8,988 nt of DNA, from assembly GCA_041687475.1 (NCBI GenBank), contig JAWLBW010000189.1, positions 1-8,988 on the forward strand, in the 5' to 3' direction. Positions 1-6,000 of the stretch are shown piece after piece (within the stretch, counting starts at the first letter, position 1; every line of letters starts with the position of its first letter). Both the position numbers and the translations under genes were made by a program. The notes beneath the pieces were generated by a model, which saw only the letters and a list, made by a program, of their open reading frames with translations, did not search any database and was not told the DNA's origin. The DNA is from JAWLBW01 sp041687475. GTDB taxonomy: Bacteria > J088 > JAWLBW01.

Positions 1-165
1 CTGCCCCATAATCCGGTAAAAAACTGAAAAAAAAAACCCTGTGGTCTGCTGCGCCTTGCTTACGTCGGTGCCGGCGTGCCTGTAGGTGTTCGGTTGCAGC
101 CGTCGACCGAGCGCCGTTCCCTGGATACTCCGGGGGAGCTGCCGTGCGAGTAGCCATCCGGCCCG
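1..165. other. Gene-free stretch with two phased A-tracts
   Basis: No credible gene is seen here. All three plus-strand frames entering at base 1 reach a stop within 27 bases, so any upstream plus-strand gene ends at once or lies outside the window. Two A-tracts (18-23 and 27-36, the second ten A's long) have centres about 11 bp apart. They stand out in otherwise GC-rich DNA and would be expected to bend it. On the minus strand the ten-A run reads as a T-run, but I could not pair a convincing stem next to it, so I do not call a terminator. The rest (37-165) shows nothing recognisable. Confidence 0.5.
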
Positions 166-390
166 CCCGTGGGCCGGCTCGAAAGCCGGCGGACCGGGTC
201 GTGGGCGCGGAGTGGTGGTCCCACTTCATCGGCTGTCGGGCACCCGTGGGCCGGGTCGAAAGCCGGCCGACCGGGTCGTGGGGGCGGAGTGGTGGTCCAA
301 CTTCATCGGCTGTCGGGCACTCGTGAGCCGGCTCGAAAGCCGGCGGACCGGACCGTGGGCCTCGTGAGGTGGCCCAACCTCATTGGTCGG
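166..390. repeat. Three tandem copies of a 77-bp hairpin-bearing repeat
   Basis: Copy 1 is 166-242, copy 2 is 243-319 and copy 3 is 320 to about 390. Copies 1 and 2 differ at only about four of 77 positions. Copy 3 matches well over its first 40 bases and then diverges. Each copy contains an inverted repeat, GCCGGCTCGAAAGCCGGC in copies 1 and 3 (173-190 and 327-344). This is a 7-bp stem with a 4-base loop; copy 2 (250-267) has one mismatch. The unit length is not a multiple of three, and the frames across it resemble no protein, so it is probably noncoding. Copy 3 includes the stop codon and last few codons of the pRiA4b-like gene, and the same TCA (TGA on the minus strand) is present in copies 1 and 2. 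The array may therefore have grown by duplication of that gene's 3' end. The hairpins could help end or protect the minus-strand transcript, but no U-tract follows them directly. Confidence 0.85.
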
Positions 391-988
391 CGGAACGGTC
401 GGAGGGCCCCGCACCGAAGTCGAGTTCGGCAAGCCGCCGGTTCACACGCTCACGGTCGAAGCTGTCGGCTTGAAAGTCGTCGCCCAGTTCGGCGCGGATG
501 GAGGCGTGGGCCGGGTCTTCGGGGTCTTCGAGCACCGCAAGGGCTTCGGCATATCCGATGGCGCCCCCGATGGTTTCCGGCGGGGCAGAGCGGGCGCCGT
601 CGAGGCAATGGGGAGCCGGGTTTCCTTCCCACGCATCGTCAATGGCTTCGACGAACACATCGACCAGCCACTCGTCTTCCAGATCGTACACGTAGAGAAT
701 CCCACCCCGGCGTGCTTGCGGGGCGATGTCGCGCAGGGTGAATTTGCGTTCGTTCTGCACGGTGCCTTCCCAGGGCACGCCCGGCTGACCGTACACCCGC
801 GACTGCACCTTGAAGACATGCCCGGCCTTACCCGACCATTCGAAGGCCGCCTGCACGAGATCGTGCAGCACGTTCAGCCGGCAGGAACCGGGCACTTCGA
901 GACGCCGCCACACGGGCGGTTGGGTGTCGAGCAGCTTGACGTTCAGCACGTAACGCCGGGGCGGCGTTCGCTCGGGACCTCGTGTCAT
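380..988 (-). CDS. pRiA4b ORF-3-like family protein
   Basis: A 202-residue protein of the family named after plasmid pRiA4b ORF-3 (IS1096 TnpR-like). The family is widespread in bacteria, its biochemical role is not established, and it often lies near mobile elements. Hallmarks seen: the N-terminal strand and helix with PPVWRRLEVP (about 24-33) and LHDLVQAAFEW (41-51), the YVYDLEDEW motif (99-107, usually Y-x-Y-D-F-G-D-x-W in relatives), and the C-terminal CLDGARSAPPETIGG segment (128-142) followed by a GY pair. I chose ATG at 988 because homology begins at about residue 12; the open frame extends upstream to 1108, but that part is low-complexity Arg-rich and overlaps the neighbouring gene. 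The start overlaps the stop of the upstream lipoprotein gene as ATGA, so translational coupling is likely. An AAGGA lies 12 bases upstream, slightly far for a ribosome binding site. Its 3' end lies inside the third copy of the 77-bp repeat. No transposase accompanies it here. Confidence 0.88.
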   Translation of the reverse strand: MTRGPERTPPRRYVLNVKLLDTQPPVWRRLEVPGSCRLNVLHDLVQAAFEWSGKAGHVFKVQSRVYGQPGVPWEGTVQNERKFTLRDIAPQARRGGILYVYDLEDEWLVDVFVEAIDDAWEGNPAPHCLDGARSAPPETIGGAIGYAEALAVLEDPEDPAHASIRAELGDDFQADSFDRERVNRRLAELDFGAGPSDRSADQ

Positions 989-2331
989 CGGTCTTCGTTT
1001 TCCTTGCCGGCGTTTTCGGCCAGCCAGGCGTCGCGGCGAATGCGTACCTGTTCGACGAGGTCGCCTTGGAGCAGGTTGAAGTCGTAGAGGTGCAGACCGA
1101 GATCCCACGTAGCGAGAAATCCATCGATGCCGATGGGGTCGCCGCGCTGGTCTTCTTCACCGGCTGGCGCGTACAGCCCGATGGCAAGGTAGTTACCCAT
1201 GGCTTCGTCGTGCCGGCAGGCGGCCGTGTACCGGCGGGGTATCTGCCGATCGGCCGGCTCGGTGCGCGGGCCGCCGGTCAGCAGGCCTATTACGCTGCCG
1301 ACCCAGGTTTCCTCGACCAGTCGGATGTCGCCTGCTTCAACGCCGAGGCCGGCACCATCGACGGCCTCGGTGGCCGCGACGGTCGCACCGAGGGCCGGAT
1401 TCACGCACGACAACTCGTCGCTCGCGGGGTCGAATGCACGGTTGAGCAGGCCTTCGGCGGCCAGAATGTCGTCGACGCCGCGGCGCCAGGCTCCCTCGAA
1501 CTCGTAGCGCTCGGGATACGTGCGGTAGTGAATGACGCAACCGGTTTCCTGCGCCGACGAGCAGAGGGGAATATCGGAAAACGAGCCCCCGACCAGCTTG
1601 CCTTCGGGCACGAACACGTTGAAGCCGATGGGCAGGGCAACGACCAGGCGCTTTCGCAGGTCTTCGGCCGTTCGACTTCCGGCTATGTCGGTAACCGTGT
1701 CGTTGCCGTCGAAGTAGCTGTGCAGCAGGTACGACGACATCTGGGCCCCCTGCGAATGCCCCATGATTACCAGCGGACGTCCGTCGTTCCACTCGCGCAG
1801 ATAGTGCTCGAAGGCGGCGGCCACGTCGACGAACGCCTTGCGGAAGCGCCAGGCGCCCTCTTTCTGCGGACGCGTGGCGTAGGCGCCGAAGGTGCCCTGA
1901 CGATAGTAGGGGGCGAACATGCGGCACGCTCCGGCAAAGGGCCCCGCCTGCGCCTCGATGGTGCGCGTGGGCAGCGCCACCTTGTCCATGTCTTCGTGGT
2001 TCGCGGCCTGAAAGACATTGAAGTCGAGTGTGGGGTAAATGAAGAAGCAGTCGAGGGGGGCGTCGGGGTCATGCTTCCACGTTACGACTTTCGAGGTACC
2101 GTCGGACAGCAGCCGTGTGTATTCGTAATCGTGATTGCACACGTCGCCCGGGGTGCCGTCGCAGGCCCAGCGCGCGGGCAGCGTGTAGTCGAGCGGTTGT
2201 TGCCCGGTCGCAGTCATGAGCCGTTGTGCCACCGTACCGTTCGAGGCGGCGGGGTCGCGTTCCTGTCCGGCGCACCCTACGAAGATGGCGCCTGCCGTCA
2301 TAGCGAGAAGAAATGTTTTTACCGCATGCAT
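985..2331 (-). CDS. DUF3089-type alpha/beta-hydrolase lipoprotein (putative lipase/esterase)
   Basis: A 448-residue exported protein. Residues 1-19 form a short basic and hydrophobic signal, followed by Cys20 in the lipobox-like F-V-G-C. Phenylalanine at -3 is off the usual consensus but is tolerated in some phyla, so lipidation is likely though not certain. The mature part has the DUF3089 pattern: FFIYPT (96-101), RMFAPYYRQ (137-145), then LVIMGHSQGAQM (187-198). The GHSQG there is the nucleophile elbow, with Ser193 the presumed nucleophile. The C-terminal LGLHLYDFNLL (411-421) may supply the catalytic His414. From the fold, ester hydrolysis at the cell envelope is likely; the substrate is unknown. 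ATG 2331 begins a proper signal sequence, whereas the ATG at 2327 is out of frame. No strong ribosome binding site is visible. The gene is first of a two-gene minus-strand unit, overlapping the pRiA4b-like gene by ATGA, and is divergent from the BON gene across a 108-bp gap. Confidence 0.85.
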   Translation of the reverse strand: MHAVKTFLLAMTAGAIFVGCAGQERDPAASNGTVAQRLMTATGQQPLDYTLPARWACDGTPGDVCNHDYEYTRLLSDGTSKVVTWKHDPDAPLDCFFIYPTLDFNVFQAANHEDMDKVALPTRTIEAQAGPFAGACRMFAPYYRQGTFGAYATRPQKEGAWRFRKAFVDVAAAFEHYLREWNDGRPLVIMGHSQGAQMSSYLLHSYFDGNDTVTDIAGSRTAEDLRKRLVVALPIGFNVFVPEGKLVGGSFSDIPLCSSAQETGCVIHYRTYPERYEFEGAWRRGVDDILAAEGLLNRAFDPASDELSCVNPALGATVAATEAVDGAGLGVEAGDIRLVEETWVGSVIGLLTGGPRTEPADRQIPRRYTAACRHDEAMGNYLAIGLYAPAGEEDQRGDPIGIDGFLATWDLGLHLYDFNLLQGDLVEQVRIRRDAWLAENAGKENEDR

Positions 2332-2406
2332 GAGAGGCAGGGTAGCACGCGCCGACTATTCGAGCCAGTGCCCGGCGGGAGGCGGAAGGAAGGGCGCACG
2401 GCCTCA

Positions 2407-2423
2407 CGTCGGACGCACCGACG
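2407..2423. promoter_or_regulatory. Inverted repeat in the divergent intergenic region
   Basis: CGTCGGACGCACCGACG consists of perfect 6-bp arms (2407-2412 and 2418-2423) around five bases. It lies 16 bases before the start of the BON gene and about 75 bases upstream of the lipoprotein gene. It could be an operator shared by the two divergent genes or a small hairpin in the BON mRNA leader; its last base overlaps a GAGG (2423-2426) that could serve as a distant ribosome binding site. No clear -10/-35 pair was found in this 108-bp gap for either direction. Short GC-rich inverted repeats also arise by chance, so the call is tentative. Confidence 0.35.
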
Positions 2424-2439
2424 AGGTTAGCATGAAGTC

Positions 2440-3129
2440 ATGCGAGCGACTGTCGCGTTACTTTCCTGCATTCTGTGGGCGACCACCGCTTGGGCGCAGC
2501 GGGCGCCTGAGCCGACGCCGCCGCCACCCGCCGAGCCGCCTTCCGAAGCGATGGACGGCATACCCGCCCCTATACCCGAAGAGCCCGTTGACCCTCAACC
2601 CATGGCCGAACCGCCGGGGCCCGACGAAGACGGCGTAGGCTTTCCCCCGGCCGAAGTCCCGGCCGAAGGCGGCCCGCAGCCGACCGACGGCGGTAACGGA
2701 AACGGAAGCATCGCCGGCGAAGACGTACAGGCCGTTGTGCAGGAGCGGTTTCCCGGTTTTGCCGATCGCGTTACGATCACGACCGACGCCGAAGGTCTCG
2801 TCGAAATGACCGGTAGCGTGCCCGGCCTGGGCGACAAGCTCAGGGTTGAGCAGGCCGTGGTCGGTATCGAGGGCAACAAAATGGTGGTCAACCGCCTCGA
2901 GGTAGAACCCGAGCGCCGTGGCGATCTCGCCATCGTCGAAGACCTCCGCACGCGGTTCGAATACAATCCGGAACTGCGCGACGCGCCTATTCGTATTCGG
3001 GTGCGAGACCAGGAAGTCTTTCTCTCGGGTAGTGCCTCGAACCAGGAACTCATTGAGCAGGCGTTGCGCGAGGCCGCCGACGTGCAGGGCGTGCGAGACG
3101 TCGACGTAAGTCGCCTGCGGGTGCGCTGA
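2440..3129 (+). CDS. Exported protein with two BON domains
   Basis: A 229-residue protein with a clear Sec signal peptide (hydrophobic 4-18, likely cut after AWA at 17-19). A long Pro/Glu/Gly-rich disordered linker follows (about 21-92). Two BON domains come next, at about 93-156 and 163-228. Each shows the usual alternation of a helix, a strand with V-x-I-x-x-x-x-G-x-V/E-x-x-G (VTITTDAEGLVEMTGSV at 111-127; IRIRVRDQEVFLSGSA at 184-199), a helix, and a closing hydrophobic strand (KMVVNRLEV; VRDVDVSRLRV). BON domains are known from periplasmic and outer-membrane-associated proteins such as OsmY and are thought to contact phospholipid surfaces. I infer an envelope-maintenance or stress role; no enzymatic motif is present. 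ATG 2440 is chosen because it gives the signal peptide; the nearby ATG at 2432 opens a different frame without one. The gene is alone on its strand and converges on the tocopherol-cyclase-like gene, with 31 bases between the stops. Confidence 0.85.
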   Translation: MRATVALLSCILWATTAWAQRAPEPTPPPPAEPPSEAMDGIPAPIPEEPVDPQPMAEPPGPDEDGVGFPPAEVPAEGGPQPTDGGNGNGSIAGEDVQAVVQERFPGFADRVTITTDAEGLVEMTGSVPGLGDKLRVEQAVVGIEGNKMVVNRLEVEPERRGDLAIVEDLRTRFEYNPELRDAPIRIRVRDQEVFLSGSASNQELIEQALREAADVQGVRDVDVSRLRVR

Positions 3130-3160
3130 GTCTCTGCTGATTTTCCGGTCGGTGGCGCGA

Positions 3161-4207
3161 CTACACGGCTACCATGGGGGTGCGGTTTCCCCGGGATCGT
3201 CCGGGTAAAAGGGTGTTGCCGTATGAGACGAGGCGTTCGATATCGCCCTCGACTTCGAGGCCGGCGTGGCGACCCGTGCCCTCGAACAGAAGGCTGCCCC
3301 CCTTGTTGTGCAGTCGTACCGCGATCGTGGCGTCGAGGGTTTCGCTGATGCGTCGCCCCATGTCAAGGCGCGTGGGTGCATGCAACAGCCCGCCCCGGGG
3401 CCGGTCGGCCGAAATCTCAAGCCGGTAGTGCCGGTCGACCAGCGTAAGGCATACGTCGTTGTCGTCGACCTTGAAGCCCTCGATACGTGCGCCGGTATAG
3501 GAGGCGAAGGGAAACAGGCGCCCCTCGAGCCAGAAGGCGGCGAGCAACCCGCGAAAGCTGGACTGAAGCCAGGGAATGATGGCCGTAGATGCCGTCAGGC
3601 AGGCCCGGACGCCGGTAAAGTGGTTGGTCTGCATCCACACCCAGGCCTGGGGAAAGGATTTGCCCCAATCCTTTTCGATGTATCCGCGTCCACCGGAAAA
3701 GTCGATCGGCTTGCCGTCGACCAGCAGTGTTCCCTCGAGCACGTGGTCGAAGCTCACGACGCCGTGATAGCATTCCATGGCGGGTACCCAGCCGTACCAG
3801 CCCATGGCGCCCGGCGACATCCACGTAACGGGCCAGGGGTTCGTTTCGCCGAAGTGCAGCGAGCCGTGCAGGGCGGGCGTGGCGTCGTTACCCGGTATGT
3901 CGATGGTCAGGCCCGATGCGGAAAAGTGGTTGCTACGGCCTACCGATACGTCGAACGCGCCCGCTGCGGCGGAAAAGTCCTGCGCGGCAAAGCGGTAGTA
4001 GCTCGACTGCCCCGAAACCCCGTCGAGCACCTGCACGAAAGCGTGGGCGTCGTCGCCCAGCATGATGCCCGGTATGAGGGCCAGCTTCGTCTTTTCGTCG
4101 GCGCTGACCAGCTTGAAGTACCATCCTTCAAAGAAGGTGCGGCTGCGGCCCGCGCCGTGGTAACGTTCGGGGTGCAGCACGAGATCGATGTAGCTTTGTA
4201 GCGGCAT
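3161..4207 (-). CDS. Tocopherol-cyclase-like family protein
   Basis: A 348-residue protein resembling the tocopherol cyclase-like family (Pfam Tocopherol_cycl), which includes plant and cyanobacterial VTE1 and many bacterial proteins of unknown function. Diagnostic segments: RTFFEGWYFKLV (23-34), the Trp-rich PWPVTWMSPGAMGWYGWVP (124-142), ECYHGVVSF (145-153), and GGRGYIEKDWGKSFPQAWVW (172-191), the strongest signature. The fold in this family is a lipocalin-like beta-barrel pair that holds a prenylated aromatic or other lipid. There is no signal peptide, so it is probably cytosolic or peripheral to the membrane. No other tocopherol-pathway gene is nearby, so tocopherol synthesis should not be assumed. 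ATG 4207 was chosen because homology begins at about residue 10. The frame stays open to 4423 only through a 13-bp repeat array and gives no family-like sequence there. A GTG at 4228 is an alternative start; neither has a visible ribosome binding site. Confidence 0.8.
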   Translation of the reverse strand: MPLQSYIDLVLHPERYHGAGRSRTFFEGWYFKLVSADEKTKLALIPGIMLGDDAHAFVQVLDGVSGQSSYYRFAAQDFSAAAGAFDVSVGRSNHFSASGLTIDIPGNDATPALHGSLHFGETNPWPVTWMSPGAMGWYGWVPAMECYHGVVSFDHVLEGTLLVDGKPIDFSGGRGYIEKDWGKSFPQAWVWMQTNHFTGVRACLTASTAIIPWLQSSFRGLLAAFWLEGRLFPFASYTGARIEGFKVDDNDVCLTLVDRHYRLEISADRPRGGLLHAPTRLDMGRRISETLDATIAVRLHNKGGSLLFEGTGRHAGLEVEGDIERLVSYGNTLLPGRSRGNRTPMVAV

Positions 4208-4553
4208 GGGGCCAGCATAGTCGCACACGCCGATTTGCGGAAGGGGGTACCGACCCCGAAGCCTGACGCCGAAGCCTGACGCCGAAGCCTGACCCCAGAG
4301 CCTGACCCCAGAGCCTGACCCCAGAGCCTGACCGGAAACCCTGACTGGAAAGAAAGACACCCGCCTTGCTACGATAACTCCTTGGCCGGTATCGTCGAAA
4401 CGGCAATCGGCATGCCGCCGCATGTCTTCAGCTTGTCTCCGGCTTACAGCCGCCTGGCAGGGTCACCGGCATTCACCCATTCCCCCAGGGGTATTTTCTT
4501 GTTCCCGACCGCCGAACGCGCGCCTTGTTTCTCCGTTGGCAGAGACGGACCTC
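4208..4553. other. 346-bp divergent intergenic region
   Basis: This lies between the start of the tocopherol-cyclase-like gene (minus strand) and the flippase (plus strand). It holds the 13-bp repeat array (4248-4351). Both the minus-strand frame across 4208-4423 and the plus-strand frame from 4422 to 4553 are open, but their translations are low-complexity or unlike any protein, so I treat them as noncoding. Promoters for both genes should lie here, but I found no -10/-35 pair good enough to mark. A TACGAT at 4370-4375 is a possible plus-strand -10 but has no matching -35. Confidence 0.6.
4248..4351. repeat. 13-bp tandem repeat array, about eight units
   Basis: The anchor GCCTGA recurs exactly every 13 bases at 4261, 4274, 4287, 4300, 4313 and 4326, with a variant CCCTGA at 4339. 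A degenerate unit precedes it at 4248-4260. Two unit types sit in blocks: GCCTGACGCCGAA (from 4261 and 4274) and GCCTGACCCCAGA (from 4287, 4300 and 4313). The last two units end in CCGGAAA and CTGGAAA. Blocks of identical variants are the usual trace of slipped-strand or unequal-exchange copying. The array begins about 40 bp upstream of the tocopherol-cyclase-like start codon, so copy-number change would alter the spacing of any promoter elements on either side. It encodes no stop on the minus strand in any frame, which artificially extends open frames there. Confidence 0.9.
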
Positions 4554-5930
4554 ATGGCGAATAACGCCGGGGTAACTGCGCCGCCGTCGCGGGGTGGCCG
4601 TTCGCTGGCCGCTTTGCGCGAAGTGCTGCGTTCGAAGGCAGCCACGGGTGGAATCTGGTTTCTGCTCGGCACCCTGGCCGAGAAAGGCCTGCTGTTTCTC
4701 TCCATTCCCCTTTTCACACACCTGCTGACGCCCGAGGAATACGGCATCGCCGCCATCTTCCTTACGTGGACGGTGGTGTTTCGCGCCGTGAACAGCGGTA
4801 ACGTGCAGAGTTCGGTCATGCGGGCCCAGGTCGATCACGAGGGCGGCAGCTTCGCGCCGTGGTTCTCGTCGGTGCTGACGCTGGGCATGGGGTTGTCGGT
4901 ACTGGCATGGGCAGGCACCTTTCTGCTTCCGCCCGAAGCCGGGGCGTTGTTCGGCATTGACGTGGCCTTCGTGCGTGTCGCGGCGCTCACCGCCGTCGGC
5001 TGGGCCGTGGTCATGGGTTGGCTGAACCATTGGAAGGGCGAGTACCGTTTCCGCCCGTATGTGGCGCTCACCATCTCGCTGATGGCCGTGCAGATCGGGC
5101 TTTCGGCCTGGTTCATCGCCTCCGGTCGGCAACCGGGCGCCGCCGGCAGAGTCTGGGGTATCGCCCTGCCTGCGCTGGTCGTGGGTTTGCTGCTGTGGGG
5201 AAGGGCGGTGCACCTGGGAAGGCGCCTGTACGACCGCGCTGCATGGCGGTACGCGGCTGCGTTTTCGCTTCCCCTGATTCCCCACATTCTGTCCGGGGTC
5301 ATTCTGGCGCAGTTCGATCGGGTCATGATTGCCCGTTATCTGCATGCGGCCGATGCGGGCGTGTACAGCCTGGCCTATCAGTTCGGCGAGACCGTCTCGC
5401 TCTTGTGGATGGTGACCAACGGCATCTGGGCGCCGTGGTTCTATCGGCAAGCGAAGGCGGGCAAACACGATCTCATTCGCAGCCGTTCGCATCTCTATCT
5501 TGCCGGCTTCGCGGCTGTCACGGTGGCAATGATGGCGGTCATGCCGCTCGTCGTGCGTGTGGCGGCGCCCGCCGAATTCATGGGCGCGGCGGCCATCGTG
5601 CCCCTGGTCATGGCCGGTGGTTTTCTGCAGCTGCTTTACAGCTTTTACGCCAACATTTCCTTCTACGAAAGGCGTACCGCCTGGATTTCGCTGGGCACCC
5701 TGCTTGCGGCCGGCCTGAACATCGGCCTCAACATGGTGTGGCTGCCGCGCTACGGCTTCGTGGGGGCCGCCTGGAGCACGGTCGTGGCATATGCGGCGCT
5801 CTTTCTGCTGCAGGCGGCCGTCGTTCGGCCGAGACGTTCATGGTTCGCGCTGTATTCCTTCCGGCTGCTTGCGGCCGCCGGCGTTGCGGCGGTGGCGCTG
5901 GCCTGGCTGCTTTTCGAATGGTACGCCTGA
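4554..5930 (+). CDS. Wzx-type polysaccharide/oligosaccharide flippase
   Basis: A 458-residue polytopic inner-membrane protein of the polysaccharide-synthesis / MATE-like (MOP) superfamily. These proteins move undecaprenyl-diphosphate-linked glycan units from the cytoplasmic to the periplasmic face. About 12 hydrophobic segments are spread over about 32-455. Family signatures: near the N-terminus, GTLAEKGLLFLSIPLFTHLL (39-58) followed by TPEEYGIAAIFLTW, and centrally FDRVMIARYLHAADAGVYS (254-272), the best conserved stretch of Wzx proteins. A loop with EYRF (163-166) follows the early helices. ATG 4554 was chosen because the membrane domain starts about 30 residues later and the upstream in-frame sequence to 4422 is not protein-like; no good ribosome binding site precedes it, and TTG 4536 is possible. 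It lies on the same strand as the Wzy/WaaL-like gene 70 bp downstream, and the nearby pse operon suggests it exports a pseudaminic-acid-containing glycan. The substrate is inference. Confidence 0.88.
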   Translation: MANNAGVTAPPSRGGRSLAALREVLRSKAATGGIWFLLGTLAEKGLLFLSIPLFTHLLTPEEYGIAAIFLTWTVVFRAVNSGNVQSSVMRAQVDHEGGSFAPWFSSVLTLGMGLSVLAWAGTFLLPPEAGALFGIDVAFVRVAALTAVGWAVVMGWLNHWKGEYRFRPYVALTISLMAVQIGLSAWFIASGRQPGAAGRVWGIALPALVVGLLLWGRAVHLGRRLYDRAAWRYAAAFSLPLIPHILSGVILAQFDRVMIARYLHAADAGVYSLAYQFGETVSLLWMVTNGIWAPWFYRQAKAGKHDLIRSRSHLYLAGFAAVTVAMMAVMPLVVRVAAPAEFMGAAAIVPLVMAGGFLQLLYSFYANISFYERRTAWISLGTLLAAGLNIGLNMVWLPRYGFVGAAWSTVVAYAALFLLQAAVVRPRRSWFALYSFRLLAAAGVAAVALAWLLFEWYA

Positions 5931-5942
5931 GGGCCGTGCCTT

Positions 5943-5971
5943 TTGCCCGCGCGGGTAAATTACTCTAGAAT
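5943..5971 (+). promoter_or_regulatory. Candidate sigma-70-type promoter for the Wzy/WaaL-like gene
   Basis: TTGCCC (5943-5948, four of six matches to TTGACA) and TAGAAT (5966-5971, five of six matches to TATAAT) are separated by exactly 17 bases. Transcription would begin around 5978, giving a leader of about 20 bases that includes AAGGA (5988-5992), eight bases before ATG 6001. The -10 element lies in a short AT-rich patch in the 70-bp gap after the flippase. A CCCGCGCGGG palindrome (5946-5955) overlaps the spacer and could be an operator or chance. Housekeeping consensus is assumed for an unidentified bacterium. Confidence 0.45.
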
Positions 5972-6000
5972 AAGACTTCCGGAATGCAAGGATTCGCTTG

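Noticed and set aside
27..60. Rho-independent terminator on the minus strand using the ten-T run
   Set aside because: No stable stem could be paired in the bases just before the T-run, and the 77-bp repeat hairpins are more than 130 bases away.
166..390. CRISPR array or integron attC array
   Set aside because: The repeats are contiguous with no variable spacers, and there is no attC core site (GTTRRRY) or cassette between copies.
380..988. Remnant of a transposon, suggested by the pRiA4b/IS1096 family name
   Set aside because: No transposase fragment, terminal inverted repeats or target-site duplication was seen around the gene; the family is common outside mobile elements.
383..1087. A 234-codon plus-strand open frame
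   Set aside because: Antisense to the pRiA4b-like gene, whose family motifs are clear; no ribosome binding site or domain.
982..2430. A 482-codon open frame on the plus strand
   Set aside because: It is exactly antisense to the DUF3089 lipoprotein, has no recognisable motif, and is explained by the GC-rich codon bias of the real gene.
3266..4201. A 311-codon plus-strand open frame
   Set aside because: Antisense to the tocopherol-cyclase-like gene, with no family features.
4208..4423. N-terminal extension of the tocopherol-cyclase-like protein by 72 residues
   Set aside because: The extension is translated from the 13-bp repeats, which have no stop on that strand; it is low-complexity and precedes the family homology, which starts after ATG 4207.
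4484..4500. Terminator-like C/G run followed by TATTTT
   Set aside because: The possible stem is four pairs with a two-base loop, too tight to fold, and it is upstream of a gene rather than after one.
4422..4553. N-terminal extension of the flippase by 44 residues
   Set aside because: The residues are not protein-like and flippases of this family start close to the first membrane helix; ATG 4554 fits better.
4473..5492. A 339-codon minus-strand open frame
   Set aside because: Antisense to the flippase; composition is Arg/Gln/His-rich, typical of a shadow of membrane-protein codons.
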